Positions 10,060 to 21,663 of a stretch of DNA of 64,000 nt are shown here, one piece after another. Below the pieces are notes generated by a model. It had not been told where the DNA came from. It did not search any database and saw only the letters and a program-made list of their open reading frames with translations. Source of the DNA: Variovorax sp. YR216 (GTDB lineage: Bacteria > Pseudomonadota > Gammaproteobacteria > Burkholderiales > Burkholderiaceae_C); the NCBI RefSeq assembly GCF_900107745.1, contig NZ_FNRO01000002.1, positions 62,001-126,000 on the forward strand. Direction: 5' to 3'. The position numbers and the translations under genes were made by a program. Positions within the stretch are counted from its first letter, which is position 1; every line of letters begins with the position of its first letter.

Positions 10060-10089
10060 GGGACTTCTAATGATGGATTTCGGTAGAAT
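10060..10089 (+). promoter_or_regulatory. Candidate sigma-E-type promoter
   Basis: GGGACTT (10060-10066) differs by one base from the sigma-E -35 consensus GGAACTT. After a 15-base spacer, GGTAGAA (10082-10088) partly matches the -10 region (GGTCAAA/TCTGA types). TAGAAT at 10084-10089 could instead be a sigma-70 -10 box, as similar boxes occur before mdh and the DUF3579 gene. The site lies just downstream of the rpoE operon. Confidence 0.4.
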
Positions 10090-10217
10090 AGGGACCCCGC
10101 AGCCGCCGGACACCGCATAAGCCGACGTGGGTTCTTCACGATGCGAGATACCTGCAGTCCGTCCACCGACGGTCCACAGTTCGCCCACAAGTTGTTAAGC
10201 GATTGCTCCACCGATGC

Positions 10218-10239
10218 TGTTGATAAGTTGTTTATAAGT
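10218..10239. repeat. Tandem 11-base repeat resembling DnaA boxes
   Basis: TGTTGATAAGT is followed immediately by TGTTTATAAGT, differing at one position. The first nine bases of each resemble the reverse DnaA box TGTGGATAA with one and two mismatches. Weaker TCCACA- and CCCACA-containing matches lie just upstream (10168-10192). The stretch is clearly more AT-rich than its surroundings. Confidence 0.5.
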
Positions 10240-10353
10240 GTGATGTTGCTGACCTGCAACGACCGTCCGAGGGCCTTGGCCCGACTGTACGCGCCCCCCT
10301 TTTTGCCTACAATGAAGTTCCAACTACTGCAGTTGCCATTGCTTGTTGGTTCA

Positions 10354-10384
10354 GGGCGCGTCTCTTGTGGACGCGCCCTTTTTT
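10354..10384 (+). terminator. Strong Rho-independent terminator upstream of lepA
   Basis: A perfect nine-base stem, GGGCGCGTC with GACGCGCCC around a TCTTGTG loop, is followed by six T residues. It lies 55 bases before the lepA start and 380 bases after the mucD terminator. It therefore must end something transcribed inside the gap, or act as an attenuator for lepA. Confidence 0.9.
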
Positions 10385-10439
10385 CTTGTCCGTAGCCTGT
10401 TGCGCCCGAGCCAATTCAAGTACTTAAGCGTTCCCGTTG

Positions 10440-12251
<1,812 letters not shown>

Positions 12252-12254
12252 AAG

Positions 12255-13226
12255 ATGGCATTTATCACCTCATTGGTTCTCGCGGCCTTCGTCGGCTACA
12301 TCGGCGCCTGGTATTTCGGTGCGGTCGAAGGCAACTTTGCCCTCCTGCTGTTCCTGGCCACCGTCGTCACCGGCATTTACTGGCTGGCCGAACGTTTCTA
12401 TTTCCTTCCCAAACGGCGGCGCGCTGCGGCTTCGCTCGAGTCTTCGCTCGCGAACCGGCGCGAAGAACTTGCCCGCCAGGGCATCACCCAGGTCGACACC
12501 GTCGACGCCAAGGCGGGCGAACGACTGCTCATGCAGCCCTGGTGGCTCGATTGGACCGCGGGGCTGTTCCCCGTGATCCTCGTGGTGTTCCTGCTGCGCT
12601 CGTTCATTGCCGAGCCTTTCAAGATTCCATCCGGGTCGATGATGCCGACGCTGCTGGTCGGCGACCTGATCCTGGTCAACAAGTTCGTCTACGGCCTGCG
12701 CCTGCCGGTCATCAACACCAAGATCACCGAGGGGCGGTCCCCGGCGCGTGGCGACGTCATGGTGTTCCGCTACCCGCCCAAGCCGAGCATGGACTACATC
12801 AAGCGTGTTGTCGGCGTGCCCGGCGACGAGGTGGCCTACCTGAACAAGAAGCTGACCATCAACGGCCAGCCGGTCAGCAAGGATGCCATTCCGGACTATT
12901 TCGACGAGGAGACGATGCGCTACCTCAAGCAATACGCCGAAAACCTCAATGGCACGCAGCACAACATCCTCAATGACGATGCGCGCCGTGCCGGCCTCTC
13001 CGAGGCTGAAATCATGGCGTTCCCTTTTCAGGAGAATTGCCGCTACAGTGTTGAAGGCTTGGTGTGCAAGGTGCCCGCGGGGTATTACTTCATGATGGGC
13101 GACAACCGCGACAATTCGCTGGATTCGCGCTATTGGGGATTTGTCCCGGACCAGAACATCGTTGGCAGAGCATTCCTCATCTGGATGAATTTCAGCGACT
13201 GGCGGCGCATCGGCACATTCCAATAA
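12255..13226 (+). CDS. lepB: Signal peptidase I
   Basis: LepB removes signal peptides from exported proteins at the inner membrane. Three hydrophobic segments lie in the first 120 residues, and the Ser/Lys dyad is present: Ser128 in IPSGSMMPTL and Lys183 in YIKRVVGVPGD, the same 55-residue spacing as in E. coli. The C-terminal GDNRDNSLDSRYWGFVP box is intact. At 323 residues it is full length. The lepA-lepB pairing is conserved across proteobacteria. Confidence 0.97.
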   Translation: MAFITSLVLAAFVGYIGAWYFGAVEGNFALLLFLATVVTGIYWLAERFYFLPKRRRAAASLESSLANRREELARQGITQVDTVDAKAGERLLMQPWWLDWTAGLFPVILVVFLLRSFIAEPFKIPSGSMMPTLLVGDLILVNKFVYGLRLPVINTKITEGRSPARGDVMVFRYPPKPSMDYIKRVVGVPGDEVAYLNKKLTINGQPVSKDAIPDYFDEETMRYLKQYAENLNGTQHNILNDDARRAGLSEAEIMAFPFQENCRYSVEGLVCKVPAGYYFMMGDNRDNSLDSRYWGFVPDQNIVGRAFLIWMNFSDWRRIGTFQ

Positions 13227-13255
13227 CTATTCAGGGCTTACATAGGGAAGAGGGC

Positions 13256-13612
13256 ATGAAGTCTTTAGTGGCAAGAAGGAAGCAGCGCGGGATTTCGTTC
13301 ATCGGGCTGCTGTTCGTGGCGATCGTCCTGGCTTGCGTCGGTGTGGTTGTGGCGCAGGTCATCCCCACTCTGATCGAATATCAGGCCATCACGAAGGCCG
13401 CGAACAAGGCGAAGGAGGGCAACACGGTGCCCGAGGTTCGCGCCATCTTCGATCGCGCCCAGGCGATCGACGACTTCACTTCCGTCACCGGCAAGGATCT
13501 CGAAGTGCGAAAGGAGGGCGACAAGGTCGTGGTCTCGTTCGCTTATGACCGCGAGATCCACCTCTTCGGGCCCGCCTACCTCCTGCTGAAGTACCGCGGC
13601 CGTTCGAGCTGA
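13256..13612 (+). CDS. DUF4845 single-pass membrane protein
   Basis: This 118-residue protein has one N-terminal transmembrane helix ([20 protein letters not shown]) with a pilin-like GISFIGLL start, then a soluble domain with a [21 protein letters not shown] strand pattern typical of DUF4845. Its place between lepB and rnc is the usual position of this family in betaproteobacteria. A good AGGGAAGAGGG ribosome-binding site precedes the ATG. The function is unknown; the pilin-like helix suggests membrane anchoring rather than assembly into a fibre. Confidence 0.85.
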   Translation: MKSLVARRKQRGISFIGLLFVAIVLACVGVVVAQVIPTLIEYQAITKAANKAKEGNTVPEVRAIFDRAQAIDDFTSVTGKDLEVRKEGDKVVVSFAYDREIHLFGPAYLLLKYRGRSS

Positions 13613-13640
13613 TGGCCCCCCTTCCCAGGCTTGCCGCACA

Positions 13641-14339
13641 GTGAACCAAGGCGGCCTTGCTGCGCTCCAGGCGCGGCTCCAGTATTCGTTTGCGGACCTT
13701 CGTCTCCTGCAGCGCGCGCTGACGCATCGCAGTTTCTCGGCCGATCACAATGAGCGGCTCGAGTTTCTGGGCGACTCGGTGCTCAGCCTGGCCGTCTCGC
13801 ATCTGCTGTACGCGCGGCTGACTGCGATGGCGGAAGGCGATCTTTCCCGGGTCCGCGCCAATCTGGTCAAGCAGGACACGCTCCACCAGCTCGCAGTCAA
13901 GCTCGCGCTGTCACCGCTTCTGCGGCTGGGCGAAGGCGAGGCGCGCTCGGGCGGCCAGAACCGGCCGTCGATCCTCGCCGACGCGCTCGAGGCGGTGATC
14001 GGCGCGGTCTATCTCGATGCGGGTTTCGGCGCCGCGCAAGCGCTGGTTCAGCGCCTCTACGAATCCGTGGAAATCAATCCGCGCATGGATGCGGCCGCCA
14101 AGGACCCGAAGACCGAATTGCAGGAATGGCTCCAGGGCCACAAAATGAAGTTGCCGGTCTATCGTGTCGTCGGAACCCTCGGCGCCGCCCACAAGCAGAC
14201 CTTCGAAGTCGAATGCGAGGCATCCGAGCTGGGGCTGCATGAACACGGCATCGGCGGCTCGCGTCGCGCGGCCGAGCAGGCGGCCGCGGCAGCGATGTTG
14301 ATCCGGCTCAAGGCGCGCGGCGCGAAGGCATCCCCATGA
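13641..14339 (+). CDS. rnc: Ribonuclease III
   Basis: RNase III cleaves double-stranded RNA in rRNA and mRNA processing. The signature [11 protein letters not shown] carries the catalytic acidic residues, and a second acidic cluster follows in [17 protein letters not shown]-terminal double-stranded-RNA-binding domain starts around residue 155 ([11 protein letters not shown]). The start is GTG; upstream frames are closed. At 232 residues it is normal length. The stop overlaps era by four bases (ATGA), so rnc and era are probably coupled. Confidence 0.96.
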   Translation: MNQGGLAALQARLQYSFADLRLLQRALTHRSFSADHNERLEFLGDSVLSLAVSHLLYARLTAMAEGDLSRVRANLVKQDTLHQLAVKLALSPLLRLGEGEARSGGQNRPSILADALEAVIGAVYLDAGFGAAQALVQRLYESVEINPRMDAAAKDPKTELQEWLQGHKMKLPVYRVVGTLGAAHKQTFEVECEASELGLHEHGIGGSRRAAEQAAAAAMLIRLKARGAKASP

Positions 14340-15274
14340 ACGAACCCATCGACACCGCGACCCCTTCTCCCGAAACCCAGCGCTGCGGCCTGGTGGCCAT
14401 CGTCGGCAAGCCCAACGTCGGCAAGTCGACACTGCTCAACGCGCTGGTCGGCCAGAAGATCAGCATCACCTCACGCAAGGCGCAGACCACCCGGCATCGC
14501 ATCACCGGCATGCGCACGCTGGGCGCGACGCAGTTCGTGTTCGTCGACACGCCGGGGTTCCAGACCCTGCATGCCAATGCGCTGAACCGGTCGCTCAACA
14601 AGACGGTGGTCGGGGCGGTCTCCGACGTGGACCTGATCCTGTTCGTGGTCGAAGCCGGCAGCTTCACGCCGGCGGACGAACGCGTGCTGAAGCTGCTCGG
14701 CAGCGGGATTCCCACGGTACTGATCGCCAACAAGCTGGACCATGTGCACCGCCGCGCCGACATTGCGCCCTGGCTTCAGGACATGCAGAAAAAGCACGCC
14801 TTCGCCGAGTTCGTGCCGATGTCCGCGAAGAACCCGAAGGACGTCGAGCGCCTCTTCGGCATCTGCGAGAAATACCTGCCCCAACAGGCGTGGTGGTACG
14901 CGGAGGACGAGCTGACCGATCGCAGCGAGCAGTTCCTGGCCAGCGAGATGGTGCGCGAGAAGCTCTTCCGCCTGACGGGCGACGAGCTGCCCTACACCTC
15001 GACTGTCGTCATCGACAAGTTCACCGAAGAGCCGCCAGCCCGCAAGGGTCAGAAGCGCCTGGTCAAGATCGCCGCCACGATCGTGGTGGAGCGAGACGGC
15101 CACAAGGCGATGGTCATCGGCGACAAGGGCGAGCGCATCAAGCGCATCGGCACCGAGACGCGGCAGGAGCTCGAGAAGCTCATGGATGCCAAGGTCTTCA
15201 TCGAACTGTGGGTCAAGGTGCGCTCCGGTTGGGCCGACGACGAGGCCCGCGTGCGTTCCTTCGGGTACGAGTGA
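14336..15274 (+). CDS. era: GTPase Era
   Basis: Era binds the 16S rRNA 3' end and is needed for 30S maturation. The G domain has GKPNVGKST (residues 24-32), DTPGF and NKLD. The C-terminal KH domain contains the [20 protein letters not shown] stretch. The protein is 312 residues, full length. The ATG overlaps the rnc stop, and recO begins directly after the era stop. Confidence 0.97.
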   Translation: MNEPIDTATPSPETQRCGLVAIVGKPNVGKSTLLNALVGQKISITSRKAQTTRHRITGMRTLGATQFVFVDTPGFQTLHANALNRSLNKTVVGAVSDVDLILFVVEAGSFTPADERVLKLLGSGIPTVLIANKLDHVHRRADIAPWLQDMQKKHAFAEFVPMSAKNPKDVERLFGICEKYLPQQAWWYAEDELTDRSEQFLASEMVREKLFRLTGDELPYTSTVVIDKFTEEPPARKGQKRLVKIAATIVVERDGHKAMVIGDKGERIKRIGTETRQELEKLMDAKVFIELWVKVRSGWADDEARVRSFGYE

Positions 15275-16033
15275 GTGGCGGTCAAGCGCGTCTCGCATGA
15301 ACCGGCCTACGTGCTCCACCGCTACGACTGGAGCGAGTCCAGCCTGATCCTCGAAGTCTTCGCCCGCCACCACGGCCGCATCGCGCTCGTGGCCAAGGGG
15401 GCGAAGCGGCCGAGCTCCAATTTCCGGCCGGTGCTGCTGCCGCTGCAGCCGCTGCAACTGAGCTTTTCCGGTGACGCGGAGATCCGCACCCTCAAGAGCG
15501 CCGAATGGATGGGCGGCCATGTGATGCCGACCGGCGAGGCCTTGCTGTCCGGCTACTACGTCAACGAATTGCTGCTGCGCCTGCTGGCGCGCGACGACCC
15601 GCACGAGGCGCTTTTCGATGCCTATGCCGGCGTGGTGCAGGTGCTTGCCGGCGACCATGCCGCCGCCCAGGCCGCGACGCAGTCGGCCGCGCTGCGCGCC
15701 TTCGAGTTGCTGCTATTGCGGGAGGTGGGGCTGCTGCCGGCGCTGGACGCGCAGACGCTCACGCTCGCGCCGCTCGATGGGGAGGGCCGCTACGCACTCG
15801 TGCCGGAGGCGGGGCTGCGTGAAGCCTTCGAAGGCGAGCCCTCGTTGCAAGGGGCCGACTGGCAGGCCTTGCAGGCTGCACTCGACGATCTCGCGCCGTT
15901 CGTCGCCACGCTCCGCGCCTGCGCCGGGGTCAATGGCGCCCTGCGCAACCAGTTGCGCACCTTGCTCAACTACCATTGCGGCGTTGCAACGCTGCGTACG
16001 CGGCAGATGATGCGGGACCTGCAAGCCCTATGA
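15275..16033 (+). CDS. recO: DNA repair protein RecO
   Basis: RecO anneals single strands and, with RecR, loads RecA at gaps. The N-terminal OB-fold shows the family pattern ([37 protein letters not shown]), followed by an alpha-helical domain. The GTG at 15275 follows the era stop with no spacing. The product is 252 residues. The stop overlaps the pdxJ start by four bases. The pairing era-recO-pdxJ is conserved in proteobacteria. Confidence 0.92.
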   Translation: MAVKRVSHEPAYVLHRYDWSESSLILEVFARHHGRIALVAKGAKRPSSNFRPVLLPLQPLQLSFSGDAEIRTLKSAEWMGGHVMPTGEALLSGYYVNELLLRLLARDDPHEALFDAYAGVVQVLAGDHAAAQAATQSAALRAFELLLLREVGLLPALDAQTLTLAPLDGEGRYALVPEAGLREAFEGEPSLQGADWQALQAALDDLAPFVATLRACAGVNGALRNQLRTLLNYHCGVATLRTRQMMRDLQAL

Positions 16034-16800
16034 GCTCTTCGAATTCCACCGCTCTGTCGGTCAATCTCAACAAGGTCGCGCTGGTGCGCAACACGCGTCA
16101 GCTCGGCATCCCGAGCGTGCTGTTTGCGGCGTCGATGTGCCTCGACGCCGGTGCGCACGGCATCACCGTGCATCCGCGGCCCGACCAGCGGCACATCCGT
16201 CCGCAGGACGTGCGCGATCTCTCGGCGCTGCTTCACAAGGAGTGGCCGAAAGCCGAGTTCAACATCGAAGGCAATCCCTTCCATAACCTGATGGAGTTCG
16301 TGCGCGAACTGCGCCCGCATCAGGCCACCTTCGTGCCGGACAGCGAAACCCAGTCGACCAGCGACCATGGGTGGAGCTTCCCGGAAGACGCCGAGCGTCT
16401 CCGTCCGGTCATCGCGGAAGCCAAGGCCCTGGGTGTGCGCGTGAGCCTGTTCATGGACCCGAATCCCGAAATGATGGCAGCGGCCAAGGCGGTGGGCGCC
16501 GACCGCGTCGAGCTCTACACGGAGGGCTACGCGGCGTCGCGTGATACCTCGAAGGCGCATTCAGTGCTGCGGCTCTATGCCGAGGCCGCGCGTGCCGCGC
16601 AGGCGGCCGGCCTCGAAGTCAACGCCGGCCACGACCTCAGCCGCGAGAACCTGACCGAGTTCCTGCGCGTGGTGCCCGGTGTGCGCGAGGTGTCGATCGG
16701 CCACGCCTTCGTTTCCGACGCGCTGGAGCTGGGCTATGCCGCCGCGACGCGTGAGTACCTGCGTCGCATCGAAGAAGCCGGCGAGCAGGCTCCCAGGTGA
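16030..16800 (+). CDS. pdxJ: Pyridoxine 5'-phosphate synthase PdxJ
   Basis: PdxJ condenses 1-deoxyxylulose 5-phosphate with 3-amino-2-oxopropyl phosphate to form pyridoxine 5'-phosphate. Family motifs include [34 protein letters not shown] and VNAGHDL. The ATG at 16030 overlaps the recO stop and gives 256 residues, normal length; the open frame continues upstream into recO but without family similarity. The stop overlaps acpS. Confidence 0.96.
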   Translation: MSSSNSTALSVNLNKVALVRNTRQLGIPSVLFAASMCLDAGAHGITVHPRPDQRHIRPQDVRDLSALLHKEWPKAEFNIEGNPFHNLMEFVRELRPHQATFVPDSETQSTSDHGWSFPEDAERLRPVIAEAKALGVRVSLFMDPNPEMMAAAKAVGADRVELYTEGYAASRDTSKAHSVLRLYAEAARAAQAAGLEVNAGHDLSRENLTEFLRVVPGVREVSIGHAFVSDALELGYAAATREYLRRIEEAGEQAPR

Positions 16801-17192
16801 TCTACGGTATCGGCACCGACGTCTGCGATGTCCGGCGCATTTCGGCGACGCTGGAGCGCCAGGGCGAGCGCTTCGCGCGCAAGGTCCTCGGCGACGCCGA
16901 GTTCGCGGTCTGGCAGGCGCGCAGCGCCCGATGGCCGAAGCGCGGCCTGCGCTATCTCGCGACGCGTTTCTCGGCCAAGGAGGCCTTCAGCAAGGCGATC
17001 GGCCTGGGCATGCGGATGCCGATGAGCTGGCGCCTGTGCGAGATCGTCAACCACAAGAGCGGCAAGCCGGTGATCGTGCTGCACGGCGAACTCAAGACCT
17101 GGTTCGAAGCCCAGGGCTTGATTGCCCATGTCACCGTGACAGATGAAACCGACTACGCGGCCAGCTTCGTCGTGGTCGAACGCAAAGAATGA
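16797..17192 (+). CDS. acpS: Holo-[acyl-carrier-protein] synthase
   Basis: AcpS transfers the phosphopantetheine arm from CoA to AcpP, which is encoded at 3911-4150. The family's two metal/CoA motifs are present: [11 protein letters not shown] near the N-terminus and [15 protein letters not shown] in the middle. At 131 residues it is full length. The start is GTG, overlapping the pdxJ stop (GTGA). The stop overlaps nagZ, continuing the chain of coupled genes. Confidence 0.95.
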   Translation: MIYGIGTDVCDVRRISATLERQGERFARKVLGDAEFAVWQARSARWPKRGLRYLATRFSAKEAFSKAIGLGMRMPMSWRLCEIVNHKSGKPVIVLHGELKTWFEAQGLIAHVTVTDETDYAASFVVVERKE

Positions 17193-18262
17193 CCGAAACC
17201 GCCCTGCATGCCCCGCTGATCATCGATGTCGCGGGGGCCGAACTGAACGCTGCCGACCGTCGACGGCTGGCTGATCCGCTGGTCGGCGGCGTGATCCACT
17301 TTGCCCGCAACTGGCGGGACCGTGCGCAAATGACCGCGCTCAATGCAGAGATCAAGTCGATCCGGCCGGACATCCTGATTTGCGTGGACCACGAGGGTGG
17401 CCGAGTCCAGCGCTTTCGCACCGATGGCTTCACGCGGCTGCCTTCCATGCGAATCCTGGGCGAGTTGTGGATGAAGGACGCATTGCGCGCGACGCAGACT
17501 GCGGTGGCCTGCGGGCAGGTGTTGGCGGCTGAGCTGCGCGCCTGCGGGGTCGACTTCAGCTTCGCGCCGGTGCTTGATCTGGACTACGGCGAAAGCAGCG
17601 TGATCGGCGATCGCAGCTTCCATCGCGATCCGCGTGTCGTCGCCGTGCTGGCCCGCAGCCTGATGCACGGCCTGTTGCAGGCCGGCATGGCCAATTGCGG
17701 CAAGCACTTTCCCGGGCACGGGTTCGTGAAGGCGGATTCGCATGTGGCCATTCCTGTCGACCGCCGCAGCCTCAAAGCCATCCTCGCGGACGATGCGCGG
17801 CCCTATGACTGGCTCGTCGGTTCGCTCGCGGCGGTGATGCCGGCGCATGTCATCTATCCCAAGGTCGATGCAAGGCCTGCGGGCTTTTCCGCGAAATGGC
17901 TGCAGGAGATCCTGCGAGGCAAGCTCGGATTCGACGGAGCCGTATTCAGCGATGACCTCAGCATGGAAGCCGCCCGTCGAATCGACGGCGAGCTGCACAG
18001 CTACACCGATGCCGCGCTGGCCGCCTTGAACGCCGGCTGTGATCTGGCGCTGCTCTGCAATCAGAGTGTGGACGACGGCGCCGTGCTCGATGAACTGCTC
18101 GATGGCTTCGCCGCCGCAGCGCGCAATGGCCAATGGGTGCCAAATTCCGCGAGCGAGATGCGTCGCCGAAGCCTGTTGCCCAAGTCGCCGGCCATCGGCT
18201 GGGATGCGTTGATGCAGACCACGGCCTACCGCCGCGCGGTACAGATGCTTCCGAAGCCTTGA
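17189..18262 (+). CDS. nagZ: Beta-N-acetylhexosaminidase NagZ
   Basis: NagZ is the cytosolic family-3 glycosidase that releases N-acetylglucosamine from anhydro-muropeptides in cell-wall recycling. KHFPGHG (Lys172-Gly178) and the FSDDLSMEA motif with the likely nucleophile Asp255 are visible. It is 357 residues with no signal peptide, as expected. The ATG overlaps acpS by four bases. It is the last gene of the lepA-to-nagZ run and faces the convergent ygjP-type gene, whose stop abuts it. Confidence 0.94.
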   Translation: MTETALHAPLIIDVAGAELNAADRRRLADPLVGGVIHFARNWRDRAQMTALNAEIKSIRPDILICVDHEGGRVQRFRTDGFTRLPSMRILGELWMKDALRATQTAVACGQVLAAELRACGVDFSFAPVLDLDYGESSVIGDRSFHRDPRVVAVLARSLMHGLLQAGMANCGKHFPGHGFVKADSHVAIPVDRRSLKAILADDARPYDWLVGSLAAVMPAHVIYPKVDARPAGFSAKWLQEILRGKLGFDGAVFSDDLSMEAARRIDGELHSYTDAALAALNAGCDLALLCNQSVDDGAVLDELLDGFAAAARNGQWVPNSASEMRRRSLLPKSPAIGWDALMQTTAYRRAVQMLPKP

Positions 18263-18790
18263 CTACAGGTTCGGCCCAGGCGACGCGGTAGCGGGCCATA
18301 GGCGGTCGCCGCCGCCATCCAGGTGCGTCAGGTACAGCCGCAAGTCGAATTCGAACTGGTGATAGGCCGGCTCCATGTGCGTGCAGAGCTGATAGAAGGC
18401 CTTGTCGTGCTCGCGGACCTTGATGTGCGCCAGTTCGTGCACCACGATCATGCGCAGCCACTCGAGCGGGACTTCCTTGAACAGGCCAGCGACACGAATT
18501 TCGCGTTTCGACTTCAGCCTGCTTCCCTGCACGCGAGAGACGGTCGTGTGCGTGCCGAGCGCGTTGCGGATCACGTGGAGCTTGCTGTCGAAGGCGACCT
18601 TGGACAGTGGCTCGGCATTGCGCAGGAACTCGTTCTTGAGCTCGCTCACGTAGTCGTACAGCGCGCGATCGGTGCGGATGTCGTGGGCATCGCCATACCG
18701 CCCACGCAGCAGATCCGCGAGCCGGCCCTGGGCGATGACCTGTTCGACCTGGGCCCGCAGCGCCGCAGGGTATGCGGCGAGGTATTTCAT
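18263..18790 (-). CDS. YgjP-like zinc metallopeptidase (DUF45)
   Basis: The product is 175 residues with a zincin motif HELAH (VVHELAHIKVREHDKAFYQL) characteristic of the DUF45/YgjP family and no membrane segment. The third metal ligand is likely His in the REHDKAF stretch. The ATG at 18790 overlaps the stop of the Hsp70-like gene (ATGA), so the two are translated together, downstream of lysS. The family is thought to be a minimal metalloprotease, but its substrates are not known. Confidence 0.8.
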   Translation of the reverse strand: MKYLAAYPAALRAQVEQVIAQGRLADLLRGRYGDAHDIRTDRALYDYVSELKNEFLRNAEPLSKVAFDSKLHVIRNALGTHTTVSRVQGSRLKSKREIRVAGLFKEVPLEWLRMIVVHELAHIKVREHDKAFYQLCTHMEPAYHQFEFDLRLYLTHLDGGGDRLWPATASPGPNL

Positions 18791-20064
18791 GCCGGCTGGG
18801 GCACCCGCGTCGCGGCGGCCGTGTAGGCGAGGCCGGACGCGACGCCGCCGAAGAAATCGCCTTCGACGAGCTTCGCGTCGGGAAAGGCGCAACGCAGTGC
18901 CTGCTGAAATGGACGCAGTGCCGAAGAACCGCCGGTCAGGTAGATCGCGTCCAGTCTGTCATTGCCCAGCGCAGCCAGCCGCACGCAGTCCTGCGCGCAA
19001 GCGACCACCCGATCCAGCAGTGGGCCGAGATGACGTGCCATGTCGTCGGCTGTAAGCGCGACAGCCAGGTTCCGTTGGGCGCAGGACAGGTCGATCGCGA
19101 CTTCGGCGTTCGTCGTCGATGAACGGATCTTCGCGGCTTCGACCTCGTTGGCGACGCGGTGCCCTTCGCGGTTCAGAAGCACATTCATCAGTCGGTCGTG
19201 CAACCGGGTGTCGGCGTAGCTGGTGCGCAACTCCTGCACCTGGCGGACCGCCTTGGGCGCGTACAGCCAGTTGATCAGGTGCCACGACGAGAGGTCGAAG
19301 AAGGTCCGGCTCGGCACCTCGCGCCCCTGCGGGCCGACGTGGCGGAAGCCGAACTCGGGCATCGCGCATTCGAGGCTGAGCCGCTGGTCGTAGTCCGTGC
19401 CGCCGATGTGCACGCCCGTCGTGGCGAGCACGTCCGCGGCGCGATCGCCGGCCGACATGCACGCGGGATCGAGCCGCACCACCGTGAAGTCCGAGGTGCC
19501 GCCGCCGATGTCGACGACAAGCACGAGCGATTCCTTCTCGACGCGCCGCTCGTAGTCGAAAGCGGCCGCGATCGGCTCGTACTGAAAGCTGACTTCGCCA
19601 AGCCCGGCACTCCTGGCGGCGCGCCGAAGCGTGTCTTCGGCCTGCTGGTCGCGCGCATCGTCATCGTCGACGAAGCGCACCGGGCGGCCGATCACCACCC
19701 GACCCGGCTGGGCGCCGAGTTGCGCGCGTGCGCGCTGGCCGAGCTCGGCGAGGAACAGGGTGATGATGTCCTCGAAGCCGACGCGCTCGCCGAAGACTTC
19801 GGTCTGCTCCTGCATCAGCGAACTGCCGAGCAGGCTCTTGAGCGATCGCATGAGCCGCCCCTCGATGCCCGCGAGGTACTGCGCGATCGCTTCGCGCCCG
19901 AAGTGCGTGGTGCGGTCTTCAGCGTTGAAGAAGATCGCCGTCGGGATGGCCGTGGCCGTGCCTTCGAGCGGCAGAGCCCGCGCGAGTCCGTCGTCGGCCA
20001 CGAAGGCGACGGCGGAGTTCGAGGTGCCGAAGTCGATGCCGATCGCCGGCGCTCGCTCGCTCAA
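18787..20064 (-). CDS. Hsp70-family ATPase, YegD-like
   Basis: The sequence shows the actin-fold ATPase signatures: phosphate 1 [14 protein letters not shown] at the very N-terminus, phosphate 2 [14 protein letters not shown], and an adenosine motif [13 protein letters not shown]. The protein ends soon afterwards, so it lacks the DnaK peptide-binding domain, as YegD does. I choose a TTG start at 20064 because it overlaps the lysS stop as TTGA and begins just before the conserved strand; an open frame continues upstream inside lysS but is not family-like. Length is 425 residues. Function unknown; perhaps a specialised chaperone. Confidence 0.8.
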   Translation of the reverse strand: MSERAPAIGIDFGTSNSAVAFVADDGLARALPLEGTATAIPTAIFFNAEDRTTHFGREAIAQYLAGIEGRLMRSLKSLLGSSLMQEQTEVFGERVGFEDIITLFLAELGQRARAQLGAQPGRVVIGRPVRFVDDDDARDQQAEDTLRRAARSAGLGEVSFQYEPIAAAFDYERRVEKESLVLVVDIGGGTSDFTVVRLDPACMSAGDRAADVLATTGVHIGGTDYDQRLSLECAMPEFGFRHVGPQGREVPSRTFFDLSSWHLINWLYAPKAVRQVQELRTSYADTRLHDRLMNVLLNREGHRVANEVEAAKIRSSTTNAEVAIDLSCAQRNLAVALTADDMARHLGPLLDRVVACAQDCVRLAALGNDRLDAIYLTGGSSALRPFQQALRCAFPDAKLVEGDFFGGVASGLAYTAAATRVPQPA

Positions 20065-21623
20065 GATTCGCGCCGCAGGGCAGGGAACAGAATCACGTCG
20101 CGAATGCTCGGCGAATCGGTCAGCAGCATCATCAGGCGGTCGATGCCGATGCCGCAACCGCCGGTGGGCGGCATGCCGTATTCGAGCGCGCGCACGAAGT
20201 CGTGGTCGAAGAACATGGCCTCATCGTCGCCGCTGTCCTTGGCGGCGACCTGCGCGTTGAAGCGGGCGGCCTGATCCTCGGCGTCATTGAGCTCGCTGAA
20301 GCCGTTGCCGAATTCGCGGCCGGTGATGTAGAGCTCGAAGCGCTCGGTGACTTCGGGGCGCTCGTCGTTGGCACGCGCGAGCGGCGAGATTTCCGTCGGG
20401 TGTTCCATGATGAAGGTCGGCTGCCAGAGCTTTTCTTCGACGGTCTCTTCGAAGTACATGACCTGCAGCGAGGCGAGGCTGCGCTGGGAGAGCTTGTCCT
20501 TCTCTTCGTTCAGGCCCAGCTTGCGCAGCGCATGGATCAGCCAGGAGGCGTCATCGACATTCGAACCCGCGTCCGTGTACTTGAGGATGGCTTCGCGAAT
20601 CGTCAGGCGCTCGAAAGGCTGGCTCAGGTCCACCGCCTTGCCTTGGTAGGTGAGCTGCTGCGTGCCGACCGCCTTGTCGGCGATCGTGCGGATCAGCGTC
20701 TCGGTGAAGTCCATCAGGTCGCGGTAGTTCCAGTACGCCGCGTAGAACTCCATCATCGTGAACTCGGGGTTGTGCCGCACCGAGATGCCTTCGTTGCGGT
20801 AGCTCCGGTTGATTTCGAACACGCGCTCGAAGCCGCCGACGATGAGGCGCTTGAGGTACAGCTCGGGGGCGATGCGCAGGAACATCTCCTGGTCCAGCGC
20901 GTTGTGGTGCGTCTTGAAGGGCTTCGCGTTGGCGCCGCCCGGAATCGGGTGGAGCATCGGCGTCTCGACTTCGAGGAAGCCGTTGCCCACCATGAAGTCG
21001 CGCAGCGCGCTCACCGCACGGCTGCGGGCCGCGAACCGGTCGCGCGCGGCTGAGTCGGTGATGAGGTCGACGTAGCGCTGGCGGTACTTCTGCTCCTGGT
21101 CGGCCATCCCGTGGAACTTGTCCGGCAGCGGTCGCAGGCTCTTGGTCAGCAGGCGCAGCGAGGTGACCTTCACGGAGAGCTCGCCGGTCTTGGTCTTCAT
21201 CAACGTGCCTTCGGCGCCAACGATGTCGCCGAGGTCCCAGCGCTTGAATTCGGCATAGGCTTCCTCGCCGATCGCATCGCGCGTGACGTAGAGCTGGATG
21301 CGGCCGGTGGCGTCCTGCACGGTCGCGAAGCTGGCCTTGCCCATGACCCGCTTGAGCATCATGCGGCCGCCGACGCTGATGGCGATCGGCGTCGCCTCGA
21401 GCGCCTCGGCCGGCGCTTCGCCGTGCGCGGCGACGAGTGCCGCCGCTCGGTCCGCGGGCTTGAAGTCGTTGGGGAAGGCGACCCCTTTGCCCTCGGCCTG
21501 CGCCTGGCGCAGCGCCTTCAGTTTCTCGCGCCGTTCGGCGATGAGCTGGTTGTCGTCGATGGCGGGCGTCGAGGCAGGTGCTGCCGCAGGCGTGGGGACG
21601 GAGGGGATCAGGTGGTCAGACAT
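20061..21623 (-). CDS. lysS: Lysyl-tRNA synthetase (class II)
   Basis: LysS charges tRNA-Lys. An N-terminal OB-fold anticodon-binding domain ([21 protein letters not shown]) precedes the class II core with motif 2 ([17 protein letters not shown]) and motif 3 ([16 protein letters not shown]). A Pro/Ala-rich N-terminal extension of roughly 30 residues is unusual but plausible. The ATG at 21623 gives 520 residues. A TAAAAT box on this strand (21669-21664) lies about 40 bases upstream. It heads an operon with the Hsp70-like and YgjP-like genes. Confidence 0.96.
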   Translation of the reverse strand: MSDHLIPSVPTPAAAPASTPAIDDNQLIAERREKLKALRQAQAEGKGVAFPNDFKPADRAAALVAAHGEAPAEALEATPIAISVGGRMMLKRVMGKASFATVQDATGRIQLYVTRDAIGEEAYAEFKRWDLGDIVGAEGTLMKTKTGELSVKVTSLRLLTKSLRPLPDKFHGMADQEQKYRQRYVDLITDSAARDRFAARSRAVSALRDFMVGNGFLEVETPMLHPIPGGANAKPFKTHHNALDQEMFLRIAPELYLKRLIVGGFERVFEINRSYRNEGISVRHNPEFTMMEFYAAYWNYRDLMDFTETLIRTIADKAVGTQQLTYQGKAVDLSQPFERLTIREAILKYTDAGSNVDDASWLIHALRKLGLNEEKDKLSQRSLASLQVMYFEETVEEKLWQPTFIMEHPTEISPLARANDERPEVTERFELYITGREFGNGFSELNDAEDQAARFNAQVAAKDSGDDEAMFFDHDFVRALEYGMPPTGGCGIGIDRLMMLLTDSPSIRDVILFPALRRES

Positions 21624-21663
21624 GGCGGGGTAGTGGCGCTGTCGGTGTCGAGCGCAACCCGCC

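Larger units (their letters stand above)
10096..10384 (+). ncRNA. Candidate structured small RNA upstream of lepA
   Basis: Transcription from the promoter-like site at 10060-10089 would yield about 290 bases ending at the strong terminator at 10354-10384, entirely upstream of the lepA start. The predicted RNA has a nested hairpin (CGCAT 10114-10118 with ATGCG 10141-10145, and CGTG 10126-10129 with CACG 10137-10140), a CCGTC-CACC-GACGG hairpin (10159-10172) and a CCAAC/GTTGG pairing (10320-10349) before the terminator. A shorter RNA of about 65 bases starting near 10320 from the TACAAT box is an alternative. It could also be a lepA leader with an attenuator. No known RNA family is recognised. 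Confidence 0.4.
9918..10439. other. Structured 522-base gap between mucD and lepA
   Basis: This is the only stretch over 300 bases without a convincing protein gene. In order it contains the mucD terminator (9938-9973), a palindrome (10040-10055), a sigma-E-like promoter (10060-10089), a bulged hairpin (10114-10145), a second hairpin (10159-10172), an 11-base tandem repeat (10218-10239), a GGGCC-TT-GGCCC inverted repeat (10270-10281), a TACAAT -10-like box (10308-10313) and a strong terminator (10354-10384). An 84-codon open frame at 10141-10395 has no ribosome-binding site and runs through the terminator, so I do not call it a gene. Confidence 0.7.

Noticed and set aside
10141..10395. 84-codon open frame in the mucD-lepA gap
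   Set aside because: No ribosome-binding site, no family resemblance, and it runs through a strong terminator hairpin.
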